Source: Rostratula benghalensis
Lineage: Eukaryota; Chordata; Aves; Charadriiformes; Rostratulidae
Length of the DNA stretch: 64,000 bases
Direction of reading: 5' to 3'
NCBI GenBank assembly: GCA_013399305.1
Contig: VXAI01000046.1
Coordinates: 2,550,631 to 2,614,630, forward strand
Below the pieces are notes generated by a model. It was not told where the DNA came from. It worked only from the letters and a program-made list of their open reading frames with translations, and made no database searches. The position numbers were made by a program, and so were the translations under genes. Positions within the stretch are counted from its first letter, which is position 1; each line of letters starts with the position of its first letter. Shown here one piece after another: positions 1 to 13,160 of this stretch.

Positions 1-3000
1 CAAACCAACAGCACCAGCATTGTTCTCAGCAACAGGGACAATAGGGACTGTCACAACTTCCTAGGACGAGGTGAGAACAGAAATAATATACTTCGATTTT
101 GCAAGAGCTGGCATACATTCCTGCAGCTCATTTACTAGAAGTCTGTTCTCTTAAATTTCATTTTCAAAGACCGCGTGGACAGAATACCAGAAGCTATTTC
201 TGTCCTAACAATGTGTAAGTACTACAGAGAACATCAGTCTCCATGAATGAATGAAATGGGATTGCAGGCCTCAAATGATTAGCAGGAGATGTATGTGATT
301 AGTACTTGTGAGACCTCAGCACCATTGTGTGCCTGGTACCAACACGGTCCTAGGACTATTTGAGTGAGCTCATGATCTGCAATGTCTCATTTTCCTCACA
401 TAAAACTCTGATCCCACTGGAGTCAAAGAGTAAAATTTAGATGAAATAAAACCATGATTTCAGCACTGCTGTTTTGCTTACCAAGATTTCACCAAACCCA
501 AACCATGTTGCAATGAGGTATTTCTTTACTGATACTATTAATATTCTGAATATGTGACTGATGCAGCTTGATGAATTGCAGACACTATCCTCCTCTCCCA
601 GCACACCAACAGATTTCCTCTGAACTTTTGCTTCCTAACATTAAAGGCACTGTGTTGGATACACTATTGTCATGAATTCAGACTTACAAAAGACCCCTGT
701 TATGGTTTACACCTTATCGCTGTTTTACCAATTTCTGGATATAATTAATTTATTACAGGTGTACGTTCCAAGCATTTCCTTACAACAAACCTGCATTTGA
801 GTTGTGCCAGTGATGGAATAAAAGAAGAGCTCAGTAAAAGGTGTGGTTTAGGCTGCAAGTAATTAACTATTCACAACCTAGTCTGACAATAAAGTTATTT
901 AACAAAGTATTTGAGACGCATGAAGTCACAATGCTAGGGAATAACTCTGAAACAGAAAAGAGACACTTCAGCAGTCTCCTTTCCTACAAAGGATTAAATG
1001 CAGACTAACATATGCTCTGTTAGTACTCTTCTAGTTAGTTTCTTCTATTGAAGCTCACCTATTCGGGCAAATATACACAGGGCATATATACTCATATATA
1101 GAAATTAAAAAGCCTCTTGTTCTATACAGTAAAAAGCCAATGTTTACAAAGGACGTGCTCAGGCACTAGATTAATTTGCAACAGAAAACCTAAACAGCTT
1201 AAAAATGAAACTAGCAGAGATTGGGTTTTGTATCATATAGAGCCATTTTTGCACATCTCCCTTTCTAGGCCGATGGATAAATATAAACCCCCTGTATTTA
1301 ATTCAGCTCCACTCAAAGCCCAAAGGGCTGGGCAATGCATTTGTGCAGTATAGTTTTTGCAGATAGATCTAAGCCCTAGTAAACAGTATCTCCTACAGAT
1401 CTCAGAACAGATAAATAGATGGCTAATCTCTGAGGAATTAATCTTAGTGTGAATGAATGCTGGAATATTTAGATATTATTTAGAGCAGAACAGTCAGACA
1501 CTCAGATCTTTGACCTAAAACAAATATATGGCTGTTTAGTCAGTAAAATAAGTTTTACCCATTTTACAAACATAGTCACCAATATGGAGAGCCACGATTC
1601 TGATTCAGGGAGTTTGCATTACTAGGAAACAGCTGGATAATTAATTAGGCAGTAACTTTTCAAAACTGGCCTGCCCTGACCGTAAATACTGTACTTGCAT
1701 ATTGTTTATATAAAAATGCAGAAGGTATACCCACATGATTTCTCCCAAAAACAAGACTCCAGAGGACATAATTTCCATAGTGCTGCTAACAAAGGATAAA
1801 GTTTGAAAGACTACTTTGACGATTGTGAAATCCAGGCCCATTAGAGCACGTACTGACGTAAAGGCATGTGTTTCAGATACCAGGAGTTCTTAATGAAGCC
1901 CCCAAAACACTTGGGTCTTAAATACATATTTTTTTTTTTAAACTGACCACCTCAACCACGAAGAAAGAGCTTCTGAATGTATTTATAACCTGTTATATCT
2001 CTCTTGCTCTATTAAAACAAGATGAACAAGTCATTTACTCTTTACAACTCTACTCTAGGATAACTAACTGCTTATTTCTACATTCTGCATCAATTGCTAG
2101 AGAAACAGTGATATTTCCTAGGAAAGAGATAGCTGCTGTGGGCAGGTACTGTTTGTTCATTACGAGTGTTATATTTTTAGCTCAAAGAAATATTTTAAAA
2201 TGTCTTCTTGCAGAAGAATTACGCTGTGTAGCTGCTTACATTGCTGTTTGTAGAAAACTAATGCTTGTCTGGATGATTCAGAATTTCATTTGAAAAAAAA
2301 AAACCAAAAAAATCAAACAAACGAGTTTGTATTTTAGAGAGCTCACATTTTAGCCAATTTTCTGAATTAGCAGGTAAAAATATCCTGTAACCAAGCATTT
2401 AAAGTGCAAGGGAACAGTAACTGGAAGAAGGATTCTAACGTTCTTGTTCTTTATATCCCCAGGAATACTTCCTTTGAGAGAGTCTTTATGGTGGAGGATT
2501 CAGTATTAAAATTATAAAGAGATTCTCTACTTTAAAGCCCCCTTCCTCAAAAACCTCGTGGATAACAAGCTAATAAACAGAGATAAACTCAATCCTACAA
2601 ACATGCAGGTCCATGAATAAGTTTCCCTATTATTTGTTCAAAGGGCTGGGAATCATCTCTCTAACAAAATGTTTCCATGCATCTAAAAACCAACCTCGGC
2701 AAACTGATCTTTGCTAGAAGAAGGTTGACTTACCTAACTGGAAAAGCTTTTGTACTGCCTAGGATATTGCAATTTCCTTTTGGATTAATTAACAGTTTGA
2801 GTGTTAAAATGTGTAAATTTGTAGCCATCCTGAAAGTCTGGCAGCATATTTGACAAGTTTAGATTTGCCCTATAATCAGAGATGTAAAAAAATATTGTTT
2901 AGACAAAATTCCAACAAGCGCGATGGCATTTACTACTCTCTTGCAATAGATTATTTTTTTAAATTAAAAAAACCCAAACATGACATGAATTGGACCTACT

Positions 3001-3980
3001 TTAATGAGCACACAAGGAATTTCTTCAGTTAAATTAAGAAATGTTCTGAAAGGAAGCCTCATGCTTGTTAGGGAGGGGCAATATTTTACAACAAGTCAAA
3101 AATGTGCTTTGCTGGCACTGATAGAAGACTGCATTTCTTTCTGATGAGAAACTGGTTGGATTTTAAAGCTCTCCCTCTCCTGACATGTAGGCAAAGACTT
3201 GGCAGTTCTAGGTACGCCCAGCTGTTGCTTCTGGGGCCTGGAGGAAGTCTGGAATGTGTGGCACACCCTTTCTTTACAGGACAAAGAGGGAGGATCACTG
3301 CCCTGGGAGTACCACCAAGGTATTACCCTAGAGCTGTAGCTTATACTCCCTGCACTCCTGATTGTTTCAGTGTACCAGGCTTTTCCACACAGCTGCATCT
3401 CTCCCCTGCTCCATCACAATCTCCTTCCAGTCAGTGGAAGTGGTGGATTCTGGCACCGATATAAGGAGATGAAAACCTACCTGAAAGCCTGAGCCACAGA
3501 AACAGAGGACTTCCATTTTGCCCTGCTCCTGAAAATACTGGAGCATAATTTCAGAAACTAGATTATTTTGTTTCTGGGACTTACTTAGACACCAAATTAA
3601 GAGAAGATATATGAGCATTGAGCACATAGTTCAAAACCCTGGAGAAAATGTTCAAACCATCCCTATTCAGCTACCTGGAGAGCTGAAAGGAAGAAGAAAC
3701 GTCCAATCCAACAATCCAGTGGACATCCATGATTCAGAGCTTGGTCACAAATCACTGCCACAGAAGTCAACACTTCACATTCAAGGTAGCATTTACAGAG
3801 TTCAAAATCTAACTCTCTCAAGTTTTAATCAATGAGGTCTGGGAAATCCAGCACCTCCTAAAACAGGTATTCTAAAGAATATGAAAATGTTAGTCTTTAC
3901 ACAAGGTACCTTTTTTTTTCCTTCGCGCACCATCATTTTATCTTACAAGTAGAATCAAAGCCACAGCCCAAGTTCCTCAC
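1..3980 (-). other. ANXA2: ANXA2 intron 3 (right-hand part)
   Basis: AT-rich sequence with no exon that I can recognise; annexin A2 exon 4 was looked for and not found. A moderately GC-richer patch at 3100-3470 has open frames on both strands but no recognisable protein. Confidence 0.75.
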
Positions 3981-4080
3981 CTTTGGTCTTGATGGCTGTT
4001 TCCAGGGCAGCAGCATCCCGTTCAGCATCAAAATTTGCATATGCCTTAACTGTAGCATATGCACTAGGTGGGAGAGAATG
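3981..4080 (-). CDS. ANXA2: ANXA2 exon 3 (start of annexin repeat 1)
   Basis: A 100-bp exon between acceptor ttgttctag and donor AAAG|gtgagg. It encodes 33 residues plus one base, containing [11 protein letters not shown] and [18 protein letters not shown], unmistakably annexin A2. The phase-1 end fits a following Gly codon split across the intron. Confidence 0.94.
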
Positions 4081-7000
4081 CTAGAACAAAAAAAATCCCC
4101 AAGTTAAATCATTTAATCCTGTCTTCACTGCCATTAATAAAACAAGTGCCTCTCAGTTAACTGGTATCTAGCCAATTTTTTAAATACAGTAACTACCATT
4201 GGGTATCTGTGAAAATCGAATTCAGGGGCTCTGAGCAGAACTCTGCTCTGCTGATGCGTTTAATCCAGAAATCCACTCACAGTCATACTTATTATAGCAA
4301 AGAATATATACAGACAGATATTATATATTATTGCAGCAAAAAGCTAACACATTCCAAGTTTACTCGCTGAACTTCAGTCTTCTAAGATCTGGAGTTTTCT
4401 GGCTAGATCTGAAAAAATTGACAACAAAAAGTTTAAGTATCTGCCATGACAGTGTAAAGTATTTTAGATTTGAAGCCAATACTTTACTTTGGATTACAGA
4501 CTACAGTTAAAACAAGAAGTAGAGGGAGCTGGAAGATTAACAATGAGTATGCTAGAACAAGTTTTGTGCCCTGTCTCATGGACTGTAAAGGTAACACCAA
4601 AAAACCCCATCTTTTTAAGCCTATAGCTCTAGAAAGAAGTTAGTCTCATTTTGAAACTTGATACCTGCAGATACTTGATTATGCAGCACAAGATTAACAA
4701 AACCAAATGGCATTTCACATTCCCTCTGCAAAGAATAAGAGGACTTGCAGGAAAGCTCGCTTAATAAACACATGCACCATTTTAGAAATTACCGGATTTT
4801 ACCAGCTGACCAGCTGCCCTCTCCTGAGGATTACAGCTTCAAACAGGAGGTCACCAGAACAGAAATTAAACTCTTCTCAGTTGCTTCAGTGTAAGCCAAC
4901 AGTTTAGCTTGTATCACCTCCCATGGCCAGTGTAAGCTAAACCACACATTTTCATATAAATAGCTGAGAAATATTCACAAATCCCACTTTGTCGAGTTCA
5001 CCTAGATCTCTGGCAGAAAGGCAAAGTGACTGACACCATTTTTGGTGCCATAGTTGTTTCCTAAATGAATAAACAACTCCACTTTCTTGGTAAAGATCCT
5101 CATAAACTTTGGTTTCAGTCCCTAAATCCAACAGAAGCCCAGGTTCATGAACAGGACTAAGCTGTCTTAATGTCGCTGGGGAATCTTTTTATGTGCAAAT
5201 TGTTAAAAGAAGGACAAGCTGTTAACTAAAAAATTCCAATGTTTTTGACTACATTTGACTCTATCCTGTAGAGGTCACACTGTCCCAAACAGATTCCTCT
5301 GGCAGCAACCACTGTGCCTTCTTGAGATGGTCTGTGTTACGCTGTAGAGATGAGAAATCAAAAAAGCACTGATAAAGTGAATCATTCTTTTGTCTCTTAC
5401 CATCAGCTCCATCTAGCAAAGTGGCCCCAGTCTGGACCACAGCCCACACCACAAAACACAGCCGTTCCTGTTAGCAGACTGAATTGCTAACAGAAACAGT
5501 GAGTAGAGATGTGCAATGCAGCCTCAGACCAATCTCTGTGCCTGAAAGATTTCTAAACCAAAGCCCATTAGTATACACAATCACATGGCACTTACCTAAT
5601 TAACCAGCACCACTGGGTAACCTGAAGCAAGTTACTTGGTGAGCTTAGAGTAGGGAACCACTCCTTCCACTTGCTCCAAGTATTTTCTGAGTCACCTGAA
5701 CAGAGTATTTTACTGCAAGCTTATACCATACACTGAAAAAACACAAAGCGTATTTGCAATACGGGAGCCATCTTTTTCTCTGCCCTTTCTCCCAACACAT
5801 CCAAAAAGTTGGATTCAGATCCCCTGACACTGGTCAGAAGACCCAGGAAGCACCATGTACGTATGTATACCCAGGAAAGACAGAAATCTGCTGGCTACTC
5901 GACCATTTTCAAATTCAGCATCCATAAAGCCTACGCTTTACTCTCTCAGGTGACTTTCCAGGGTGATTTCTCTGCCTAAGAGAAACAGCCATTTCAATTC
6001 CAGACTATAGGGTCTCAGATTACTCTGGTACTCTATTGTCCTGCAGTACCGATACTGTATGTTTTCAGACAGGAAAGTCTTTCCAACTGGCATTCTGTTA
6101 AGTGCAATACAAAATTTTCCAGGATGTAGCAGTAAAAGTCTAGCTAGTGTGTAACCACACAAGCAGTCCATGCCACACCAAAGCAAAGGCTTTTTTTCCA
6201 TCTCACATATATAGTGTGCTTGAAAGGTCCTCCAATTGGTTTACTTCCTCCAAGCTTGACAAATTCTATCCTACTGGGAAGATCAGAACCCAAGGGAGAA
6301 GCATACATCACTAAATGGGAAGGCTGAAGAGGCTTGATTTCTTCTCAAAAAAAACCCCCAAAAAAGAGGACCCTTTCAAGTTATCTACATCTTGGTACTC
6401 CCTTGTCTTCAAAAAAAAAAAAATCAGTCATGTTGGAAAACTGAGTAACTTGACATAACCTGGAAAGTAAGCTATAAAGTCTGGACTAAAATACAGGCTT
6501 CCAATTCTCTTTGCAAAGACGGATTACACAATGAAGCATAACTGCATGTTAATTAATCTTTCCATACTTTTATCCTGGTCTGATCCAAACCATAACAACT
6601 TTCTTGTGGATAGATGCAGACCGCAAGCATAGATTAACTTCAGCTCAACTCCCTCCTTTCCTTAAAGCAAGGAGAAGATAATACCAGGCTGAAGCAAGCA
6701 GGACAGTTTCTTTGTCTTGAAACAAACCAATCGCCGTAACACTGATGCAGAACGCACCAATGCCTTATTTCACAAGAGAGGACTTGGGTTCAGCTGCGAC
6801 CATGCTATACCCTCAAGGTTCAAAAATTTTTTTTGAGAAAATAGGTGGATGAAGCACTGTGTTTAAGATCAGTTAACTTGCTGAATCATTGTTTTGGGAA
6901 ACTGGACAAGTCCTTTATGTAAAGCAGCTACTCAATAATTCTGGATTCCAACTTAGGATCGACAGAACAAACCAGCTCCCTTGATGTTTCTTGCACTCTA

Positions 7001-8216
7001 TGGCAGGATTCCTGATGAAAATGCTCACGTGGAACAGTATTCAAATTTGACTTTTGCAACTACTTACAAACACCACAGAAGAAACATTTCTGCCCTTGAG
7101 AAGAGATTGCTCAAATATTATTCCAAAAGTAGTTCTCCGTTGAAACAAATACAGCCAAGAAATCTGAAGAGCTGGCTGCTTTTGCAGCATGAAATCAGCT
7201 TTGCTGCTTACCTACAGTGCATGAGCCAGTTCTTTGCAATAGCTCTTTCACAAAGATCATATGGTATAATATATTTTGCAATAAGTAACAAGAATAGGCA
7301 AAAAGTTTCTGTATTATGCCCAAATCTGAAGTTAACAGCTATCAAATTTAGAAGTAAGTTTGTAAGCAATGTGGTGAAATAATGCACAGATAGGATTCGC
7401 TTCCTCTTCAATGATAATCACAGAACCACAAATTCATGGCATGAGATCCTGACTCTACACTGGTAACTCTACCATCTAGTGTTGCAATGTAAGAAATCAA
7501 AGTGAGCGTGGCTTTCCGGTATTTCAGTAAAACTACAAAGCAAGTGCAGATGTGGTAGAAAATACACAATCAACACCAAGATTCTTTACACTTTTCAAAA
7601 AGAAAATGTGGAAATAAGTTTGAGGAAATAAGTTTTCAATAGGTAGCTTGGTTTTGGTGACAACTGTTACTGAAGTATGATCCCAAATATTTTAATTCCC
7701 AGTAAGCAGTGTTCTTCATTTTTAATTAAAACAAACAAACAGACAAAAAAGCAATAAGAATACTTGGAAGGTATCAGCAAAACCAAACACATTTCCATCT
7801 TCTCTTGCAATCCTTAATTCTTGTTACTTTGGAAGAAAGGGTGACTACTGATGCAAACCAGCTATTCAGTTTGTTCTGTGATCTTTCATAGAGCCCAGCA
7901 CACGAACACTGCTCGTACTGCTGGCCAGTTAGAACTGTCATTCCATCTAGTCACCTCCTGTAATTGTCCTATGGTTCACAGCCACTTTGTGCCTGAGAAC
8001 TGATCACTGCAGACTAGGTTTTTAGTCAGCTTACTTAAATGTAATTTGAAGTAGAAGAGATGTGTGGAATCTTGTGAACTGTACAGCTCAGTACAATTGT
8101 TGGTAGAGTCCTGTAAAAGAAGTAAGATATAGCATTTAAGTAAAACAAACTTTTCTTGTAATACTTACATCTCCTTCAAGGCTGAGCTTGCTTAAAATTT
8201 CATGGACAGTACACAT
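3981..8216 (-). CDS. ANXA2: Annexin A2, N-terminal coding part (two coding exons; gene continues off the left edge)
   Basis: Annexin A2 is a Ca2+-dependent phospholipid- and actin-binding protein that forms a heterotetramer with S100A10 (p11) through its N-terminal peptide. Seen here: coding segments 8169-8216 (starts [16 protein letters not shown]) and 3981-4080 (starts [14 protein letters not shown], then [18 protein letters not shown]). They join in phase 0, and the second ends with one base of the next codon, as expected before the Gly-Val-Asp-Glu of annexin repeat 1. The visible part covers the p11-binding tail and the start of the first annexin repeat; the tyrosine of the PPSAY motif (Tyr23, the Src site in mammals) is kept. 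Acceptors and donors are canonical: ccag and gtaagtat around the ATG exon, ttctag and gtgagg around the next. Exons for the annexin core were not found between 1 and 3980, so they must lie to the left. Odd: the residue after Met is Cys (TGT) where I recall Ser. Identification is certain; only the 5' portion is present. Confidence 0.95.
4081..8168 (-). other. ANXA2: ANXA2 intron 2
   Basis: 4.1-kb intron separating the ATG exon from exon 3. It has A-rich homopolymers (around 6410-6422) and a 133-codon plus-strand open frame at 6981-7382 without recognisable domains. No repeats that I can name. Confidence 0.85.
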
Positions 8217-8228
8217 CTTGAAAGAATG
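8169..8228 (-). CDS. ANXA2: ANXA2 exon 2 (start-codon exon)
   Basis: On the minus strand a strong polypyrimidine tract ending in ctcttcctccag precedes the exon, which begins with 12 bases of 5' UTR (8217-8228). The ATG follows at 8216-8214 with 16 codons in phase 0, and the donor is GAT|gtaagtat. The encoded amphipathic helix ([12 protein letters not shown]) is the known S100A10-binding segment. This ATG is chosen because it reproduces the annexin A2 N-terminus exactly apart from residue 2. Confidence 0.93.
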
Positions 8229-11200
8229 CTGGAGGAAGAGGAAAAACCAACAAAACAAGATTACTTAGATACACTTACAATTACATCAGCATGTTATATA
8301 GCCCTGAAACACTGCAACACTGTAAGTGACAGTCCAATGAACCTACTAATGCCCAGCAAAAAAGTGGCCTTAAGAGGAGTTTCCAAGCCACACCACCATT
8401 AACACTGCAACAGTGAGGGTGTCTTCATTCTATTGTACAATAAAAATTAATATTTAGTCCTTAAAAACAAACATTTCTTCTGCATTTTTAATACTTAAGG
8501 CTAGAAACTGGACAATTTGTAGCACATAAACATGATCAACTAAGCCTACAACTCTGTACCAGGAAAATTGTGCAGAAACATCCTGGTCCAGCTCAAAGCC
8601 AAAAAGCAGCAACAAGCAGTAGCATTTAAATTGGACGTTCAGTTCCTCAAGTACTCATGGAATACGTTGATGTTATTTATATTCACACAGACATAAAATC
8701 ATAATGCTGTTCAATCTTTAATCCTGGACACAGGCCACAAATGCCTCTAACAGAACGTAGATGTGTAGTGGCTCCCCAGTAATAAAAATCATAGAACAAG
8801 CTACAGGTACCAGATAGTAACACGATTGTCTCTCTTAATGGACCCTCTTAAAATGACAGCTCCAAAAGCAAGAGCCATTGAGGCAAGATAATTGATACTG
8901 CTCCACAGCCAGAACCTGCATAACATCTTGCTAACATACATAAAGAAAAATAGGGAAAACCCCAACCCTGAGTGAGATTATACACATGGCAGAAATGAGC
9001 GCCGATGCGATACACTGTTACAATGGCCTGCCTTTTCTTCAACTCTGGTTTCTGGTCAGGGAAGTTCCATAGCCGTGTTACTGTTTTACTGGAATGATCT
9101 CTCAACTAAGGAGGAATTTGTTTTTCCAAGGGCTGTAAAGCCAGAGGCAATATCTAAGAGGCTCAATGCATTCCTACAACTCTACTCTCAAATTCCTCTA
9201 CTGAAAGGACAGACATTGCCAGTCACATTACCTTCTAGTTATCCAGGTTGGCACCTGCAGCAAACATTATTTTGCCTGTGTAAATTAAAGCTTGCTTCTC
9301 AGGAATTCTACAATCAAGCTGTAGAGCTAGCATCATCAATCAGGGAAAACAGTTTGCTTGATGAGAGGTAGGAGAGAAAGGACAGCAACACCTCAACACT
9401 AGCAACATTCCACTAACTGATGACTGAGCCTGGAACCAAAATTGTACTATTTTCAGCCTCACTGGGTGCCACTCCCTTCACCTCCATGCTGTCACCAGGT
9501 TTCCCCAGTCCAGCTCCCAGATACCATGCCCTCTGAGCCAACTCCCAGCTATTGTGCAAGACAGTCACGGGTACATCCTTTCTATAGGTTTTCAGATTCT
9601 TTTTTTTTCATCCTTCATCTATCACTCTTCTGATGGTATCGGGGCTTTCTCAGGCAAGCAGTATTAGCCACCCAGAGAAATTTCCCAGACAGACCAAACT
9701 CCACTCAGTGATCAGTCTGAAGCCAAAAGCTCAGAGAACCAGCAAGGAGTTTGAAATAGTTTCTTGATAATGGAGATCTGTTTAAAACTCTAGAAAAACG
9801 GTTTATTGTTTTGTTTTAGCTCCTGCACATCAAGAGAAAAGCAGTGTAATCCTTACTTTTAGCTGATATAGCAAGAATTATGAGAATAAAATGCAGAAAC
9901 ACAATTATATGGCTTTTGTAGTGTGTAACTGCTGTAATCAAACCTTGCGTCACTTAAAATACAAAAAGAAAACCTTTCATCTGCTGAAGTAACCCAGGTA
10001 TAAGTAACAAAAGCAACTTAAGTTCAAGGAAAAATTAAGATCCCAGGGGAGGAAAATTAAGACAGAGAATCAAAGTCACAGTCACGCATCAACTTACATG
10101 CCAATAAATCTTTTAAGAGCAAAAACCCAACACAGCCATGTAAAGACAGGCTACAAAAGTTGTAATAAGCTGCTACCTGCTATTGGCACCAGTAGTAACG
10201 ATGCTGGTTAGAGAGGGATGATATAGTACCGAGTTAAGAAATTCTTAATGTTTACTCTTAACAAAATGAAGTGCCTAGCAAGAAGACCTTTGTACTCTGC
10301 CAGTATTACAGCCAATACCAAGTCCTTAAGTCTTGTTTGTCACAAAGAACTGAAAAACACCAGTGAAAGCTGAAGCAAAGCAATTGTAGTATAATTCTTC
10401 ACAAAACAATCACTGAACAGCTTTCTGCAAGACTCCTGTTTCTAAATCAATTAAAAACCACATTGAATCAGGCTTGTTGGAACAAAAGTAACTTGAACTG
10501 AGTCCAAGAACAGAACTAACACACTCTCACGTAGAGCTGGAACTGGGAGGTTCACATCATCAGCACACAACAATGCTATAGCAACAGACCGCCCATCAGC
10601 AGCAAGCGGACAAAAGAAAGAAAAAAAAAACAATGGAGTTTTAGCAAGAATCTTTGCAGAGAAACATCTCTACTGGAGAACAAACACATCTCTTGTCACA
10701 CCCTGCTTTGTAAGGCACTCATATTTGAGAACAGATTCCTACTGTTCTCTGATGGACTGATTTTATCTGATGTAGTTTTGACAAGTAATGGGTGAGTTTG
10801 AACATGTAAGTAGAAGATACTTGCACTAACTTGTTCTTCCTTGTTCTGGAAAAGAATCAGCTTCCACCTTCCAGCTGTACATTAATACTTCAACACCTTA
10901 AGGCAAGTTTCTACAACCAGTTTTCCTCCTAAGCCCACATTACATAATCCTGAATCATAATGATGTTCTTCTAAAAGAGATAGCACCTGTTCTGACCTTG
11001 ACCCCCACAGTAATCACTGGTTTGCAAATCTGTCACTATATTGGGCCAGGTTACAAAGTAAAGTATAACTTAAAAGTTATCCAAGTTGGGTTCCCAGGAT
11101 AGCAAGTTGGCAAGTTCTTAAATCTATATTCAGTACCGTACCCCATAACTGTTTGGTGACAGAAGAGTGTGTGTCTAAAAGCAGCCAGCCCCATGTCTCT

Positions 11201-13026
11201 ATTCCCAGGGGCAGCTCATGTACATAACAGAGGAAATCCTACGTGATCCGTGGAAAAAAGCGCTAGGTATGCGCAAACAACCACATTGCTCAATAAGCAG
11301 AGCTGCATTTTAATAAGCCTCTATTATATTCCTGTGGACAGAGACTGAGCAAAGGGTGTTCCCAGACATCTGAGCCAAGGAAACGCCATCCACGGAACGA
11401 GAGAATGGAAACTCTTGCACTTGAACCACATTTGTGTCAGGTCTCCAAAAACTAGGGCAAGGCCTGGCCACAGAGGAGATGAGGGAGAGCAAGGAAGATC
11501 CTCAACATCTGCTGTAAACAAAATAAGGACTCAAAATAATTCATTTATAAACAGTACTAACCACAAGTACAAATGAGCTGGCCTTTATCTCCTCATATTG
11601 CTGATAAGGTTTAGCAGATCATTTAAAGCCACTACTTGAAGAAAAAAAATTAGCTTTAAAGAAAAGGATTTCAAAACCCATTAAACAATGCTACCACAAA
11701 CATTAAGTGTTTTCTCCCAGAGAAACTGCTAATAGCCCAGGAGATTTTTCCATTCCAGGAAGATATTATACAAAATTATTTCTTCAAATTACTCTCACTT
11801 CTAAGCCTTCACAGGAAAATATCTTCTTTTTCTTTAAAATCAAGGCAAACAATTCCATACATGGGCTAGTGGAAACTATACTCACTAGCACTGGTTATCA
11901 CAACTAGCTCCACCAACAGAAGGCATGCGTAGGGCTGGGCCACTCAAGGACACTGAGATTCCAAAAGATTCTTTTCACTCTTGTCCTCAATATCAGGGTC
12001 TGCGTATCTCTGTACAGATACAACATTTGAGTATGAACCTAAGAACAACTAACATTAAACAGAATTAAGCCTGCCATGTATAACACAACTCACTTCTGCA
12101 TGACTATCCTGAAGTCAATTCACTTCTCTTCCAGTTAAAAATACATGGCAACATTCCGTTGCCCTACCTCTCCTCCTCACTCGAGGAGGAAGTGGTGTCC
12201 AAGCTGACTCACAATCCAAAACGCAGCAGCAAGAGCTCAGCAATTGTGCTTATGGCAGGGGCAGGGTGGGAGAGCCGTGCCCAAGCCTGGCTCTACGAGC
12301 CAGGATCGGCACAGGGCACGCTAGCTGTCTTGGCTAGGAGAGCCAAGGCAAACCTCGGGTGAACACTTGCCCACCCGGAGCACTCCCCGCACAAGGGCTT
12401 CTCTTCTGCCCGTGCCGGCGCCCGCATCTGCAGCGGCGCCCGCAGCCACGCCCTGGAGAGCCGGGAAGGAGCCGCTGCCCCCGGCCGAAGGCTCCGCCGA
12501 GCCAGCGGGAGTCACGCCAGCCTCGCCGCCGCTGAGCGAGCACTGGGGACGCTGCCCGGCCGGTCTGCGAGGCTCAGGGATGAAAAGTGAATGTACGGTA
12601 TCATCGTTAACCCAGCTGAGCCTCTGTGTACCTTAACGAGGAAAAGAAAAGAGTATTTGGGGAAGTTGGACGAAGTTTGCGACCGGTTCCCCGTTCCTGA
12701 GCGCTGCTGCCACACCCAGTTGTCGGTGCGGGGCTCCCGAAGTTTTGCGGGAGCAGCCTCGCCCCTGGGGCCACCGCTCGAACGCGAAGCCGGGCACAGT
12801 GAAGTAACGGGCGGGCAACGCCGAAGGGCGAGGAGAAACGCGCGGGGCGCAGGAGGGCGGCGGCCGCACCCAGCCACCGCCCCGCTCCGCGGCCGCGCAG
12901 CGCCCGCCCCGCGCCCCCCAGGGGAAACGGCGACTGCGGCCCGACACCCACCCGTCCCCTCTAGGCTGCCACCTTCCCCCGCTTTGCTCCACGGTGGCGG
13001 GGCTGGGGAACCCGGCGAGGGCTCAC
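8229..13026 (-). other. ANXA2: ANXA2 intron 1
   Basis: 4.8-kb first intron running from the CpG-island exon to the ATG exon. It contains one copy of the 81-bp dispersed repeat (11047-11127). First introns commonly carry enhancers, but no specific element is identified. Confidence 0.7.
11047..11127 (+). repeat. 81-bp dispersed repeat, copy A
   Basis: Starts CAGGTTACAAAG and ends TTCTTAAATCTAT. It matches 17063-17143 in the same orientation at 79 of 81 positions by direct reading, and similarity stops abruptly at both ends. It is not a repeat family I recognise. This copy lies within ANXA2 intron 1. Confidence 0.9.
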
Positions 13027-13070
13027 CTGGCCGAGGCAGGGCGGCTCTGGCGATGACTCCAGCAACGGCT
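13027..13070 (-). other. ANXA2: ANXA2 non-coding exon 1 (5' UTR), 5' end approximate
   Basis: Reading the minus strand inside the CpG island, the sequence ends in a good donor, CGGCCAG|gtgagc, with the GT at 13026-13025. This sits 4.8 kb upstream of the ATG exon, where annexin A2 genes carry a non-coding first exon. The transcription start is inferred: a TATA-like ctacaaaac at about 13095-13103 would place it near 13070. Exon identity rests on position, donor quality and CpG context rather than on sequence homology. Confidence 0.6.
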
Positions 13071-13160
13071 GGGGCCAGCGGCGGCCCGGGCGGGGTTTTG
13101 TAGGGCCAGGCGGGCCCTCCCCGCCCCGGCGCCCCCCCGGCCGCCGCTGACTCACCCGGC
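13071..13160 (-). promoter_or_regulatory. ANXA2: ANXA2 core promoter with TATA-like element, GC box and AP-1 site
   Basis: The minus strand has a TATA-like tacaaaa at 13097-13103. A GC box (gggcgggg) lies at 13088-13095, and a perfect AP-1/TRE palindrome TGACTCA at 13148-13154, roughly 80 bp upstream of the inferred start. AP-1 control would fit the known growth-factor and stress induction of annexin A2, but occupancy is inference. Confidence 0.55.

Noticed and set aside
400..440. Segment gatcccactggagtcaaaga resembling the conserved core of ancient amniote SINEs
   Set aside because: Too short and diverged to separate from chance without a repeat-library search.
3102..3464. 120-codon open frame in ANXA2 intron 3 with open frames on the opposite strand
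   Set aside because: No recognisable protein; both strands are open because of local composition. Not an annexin exon.
6981..7382. 133-codon plus-strand open frame in ANXA2 intron 2
   Set aside because: No recognisable domain, no splice or promoter context, and antisense to ANXA2. This length is expected by chance in 64 kb.
9075..9371. 98-codon open frame in ANXA2 intron 1 tested as a possible retroelement or alternative exon
   Set aside because: The translation matches nothing I recognise and no flanking splice sites give a plausible transcript.
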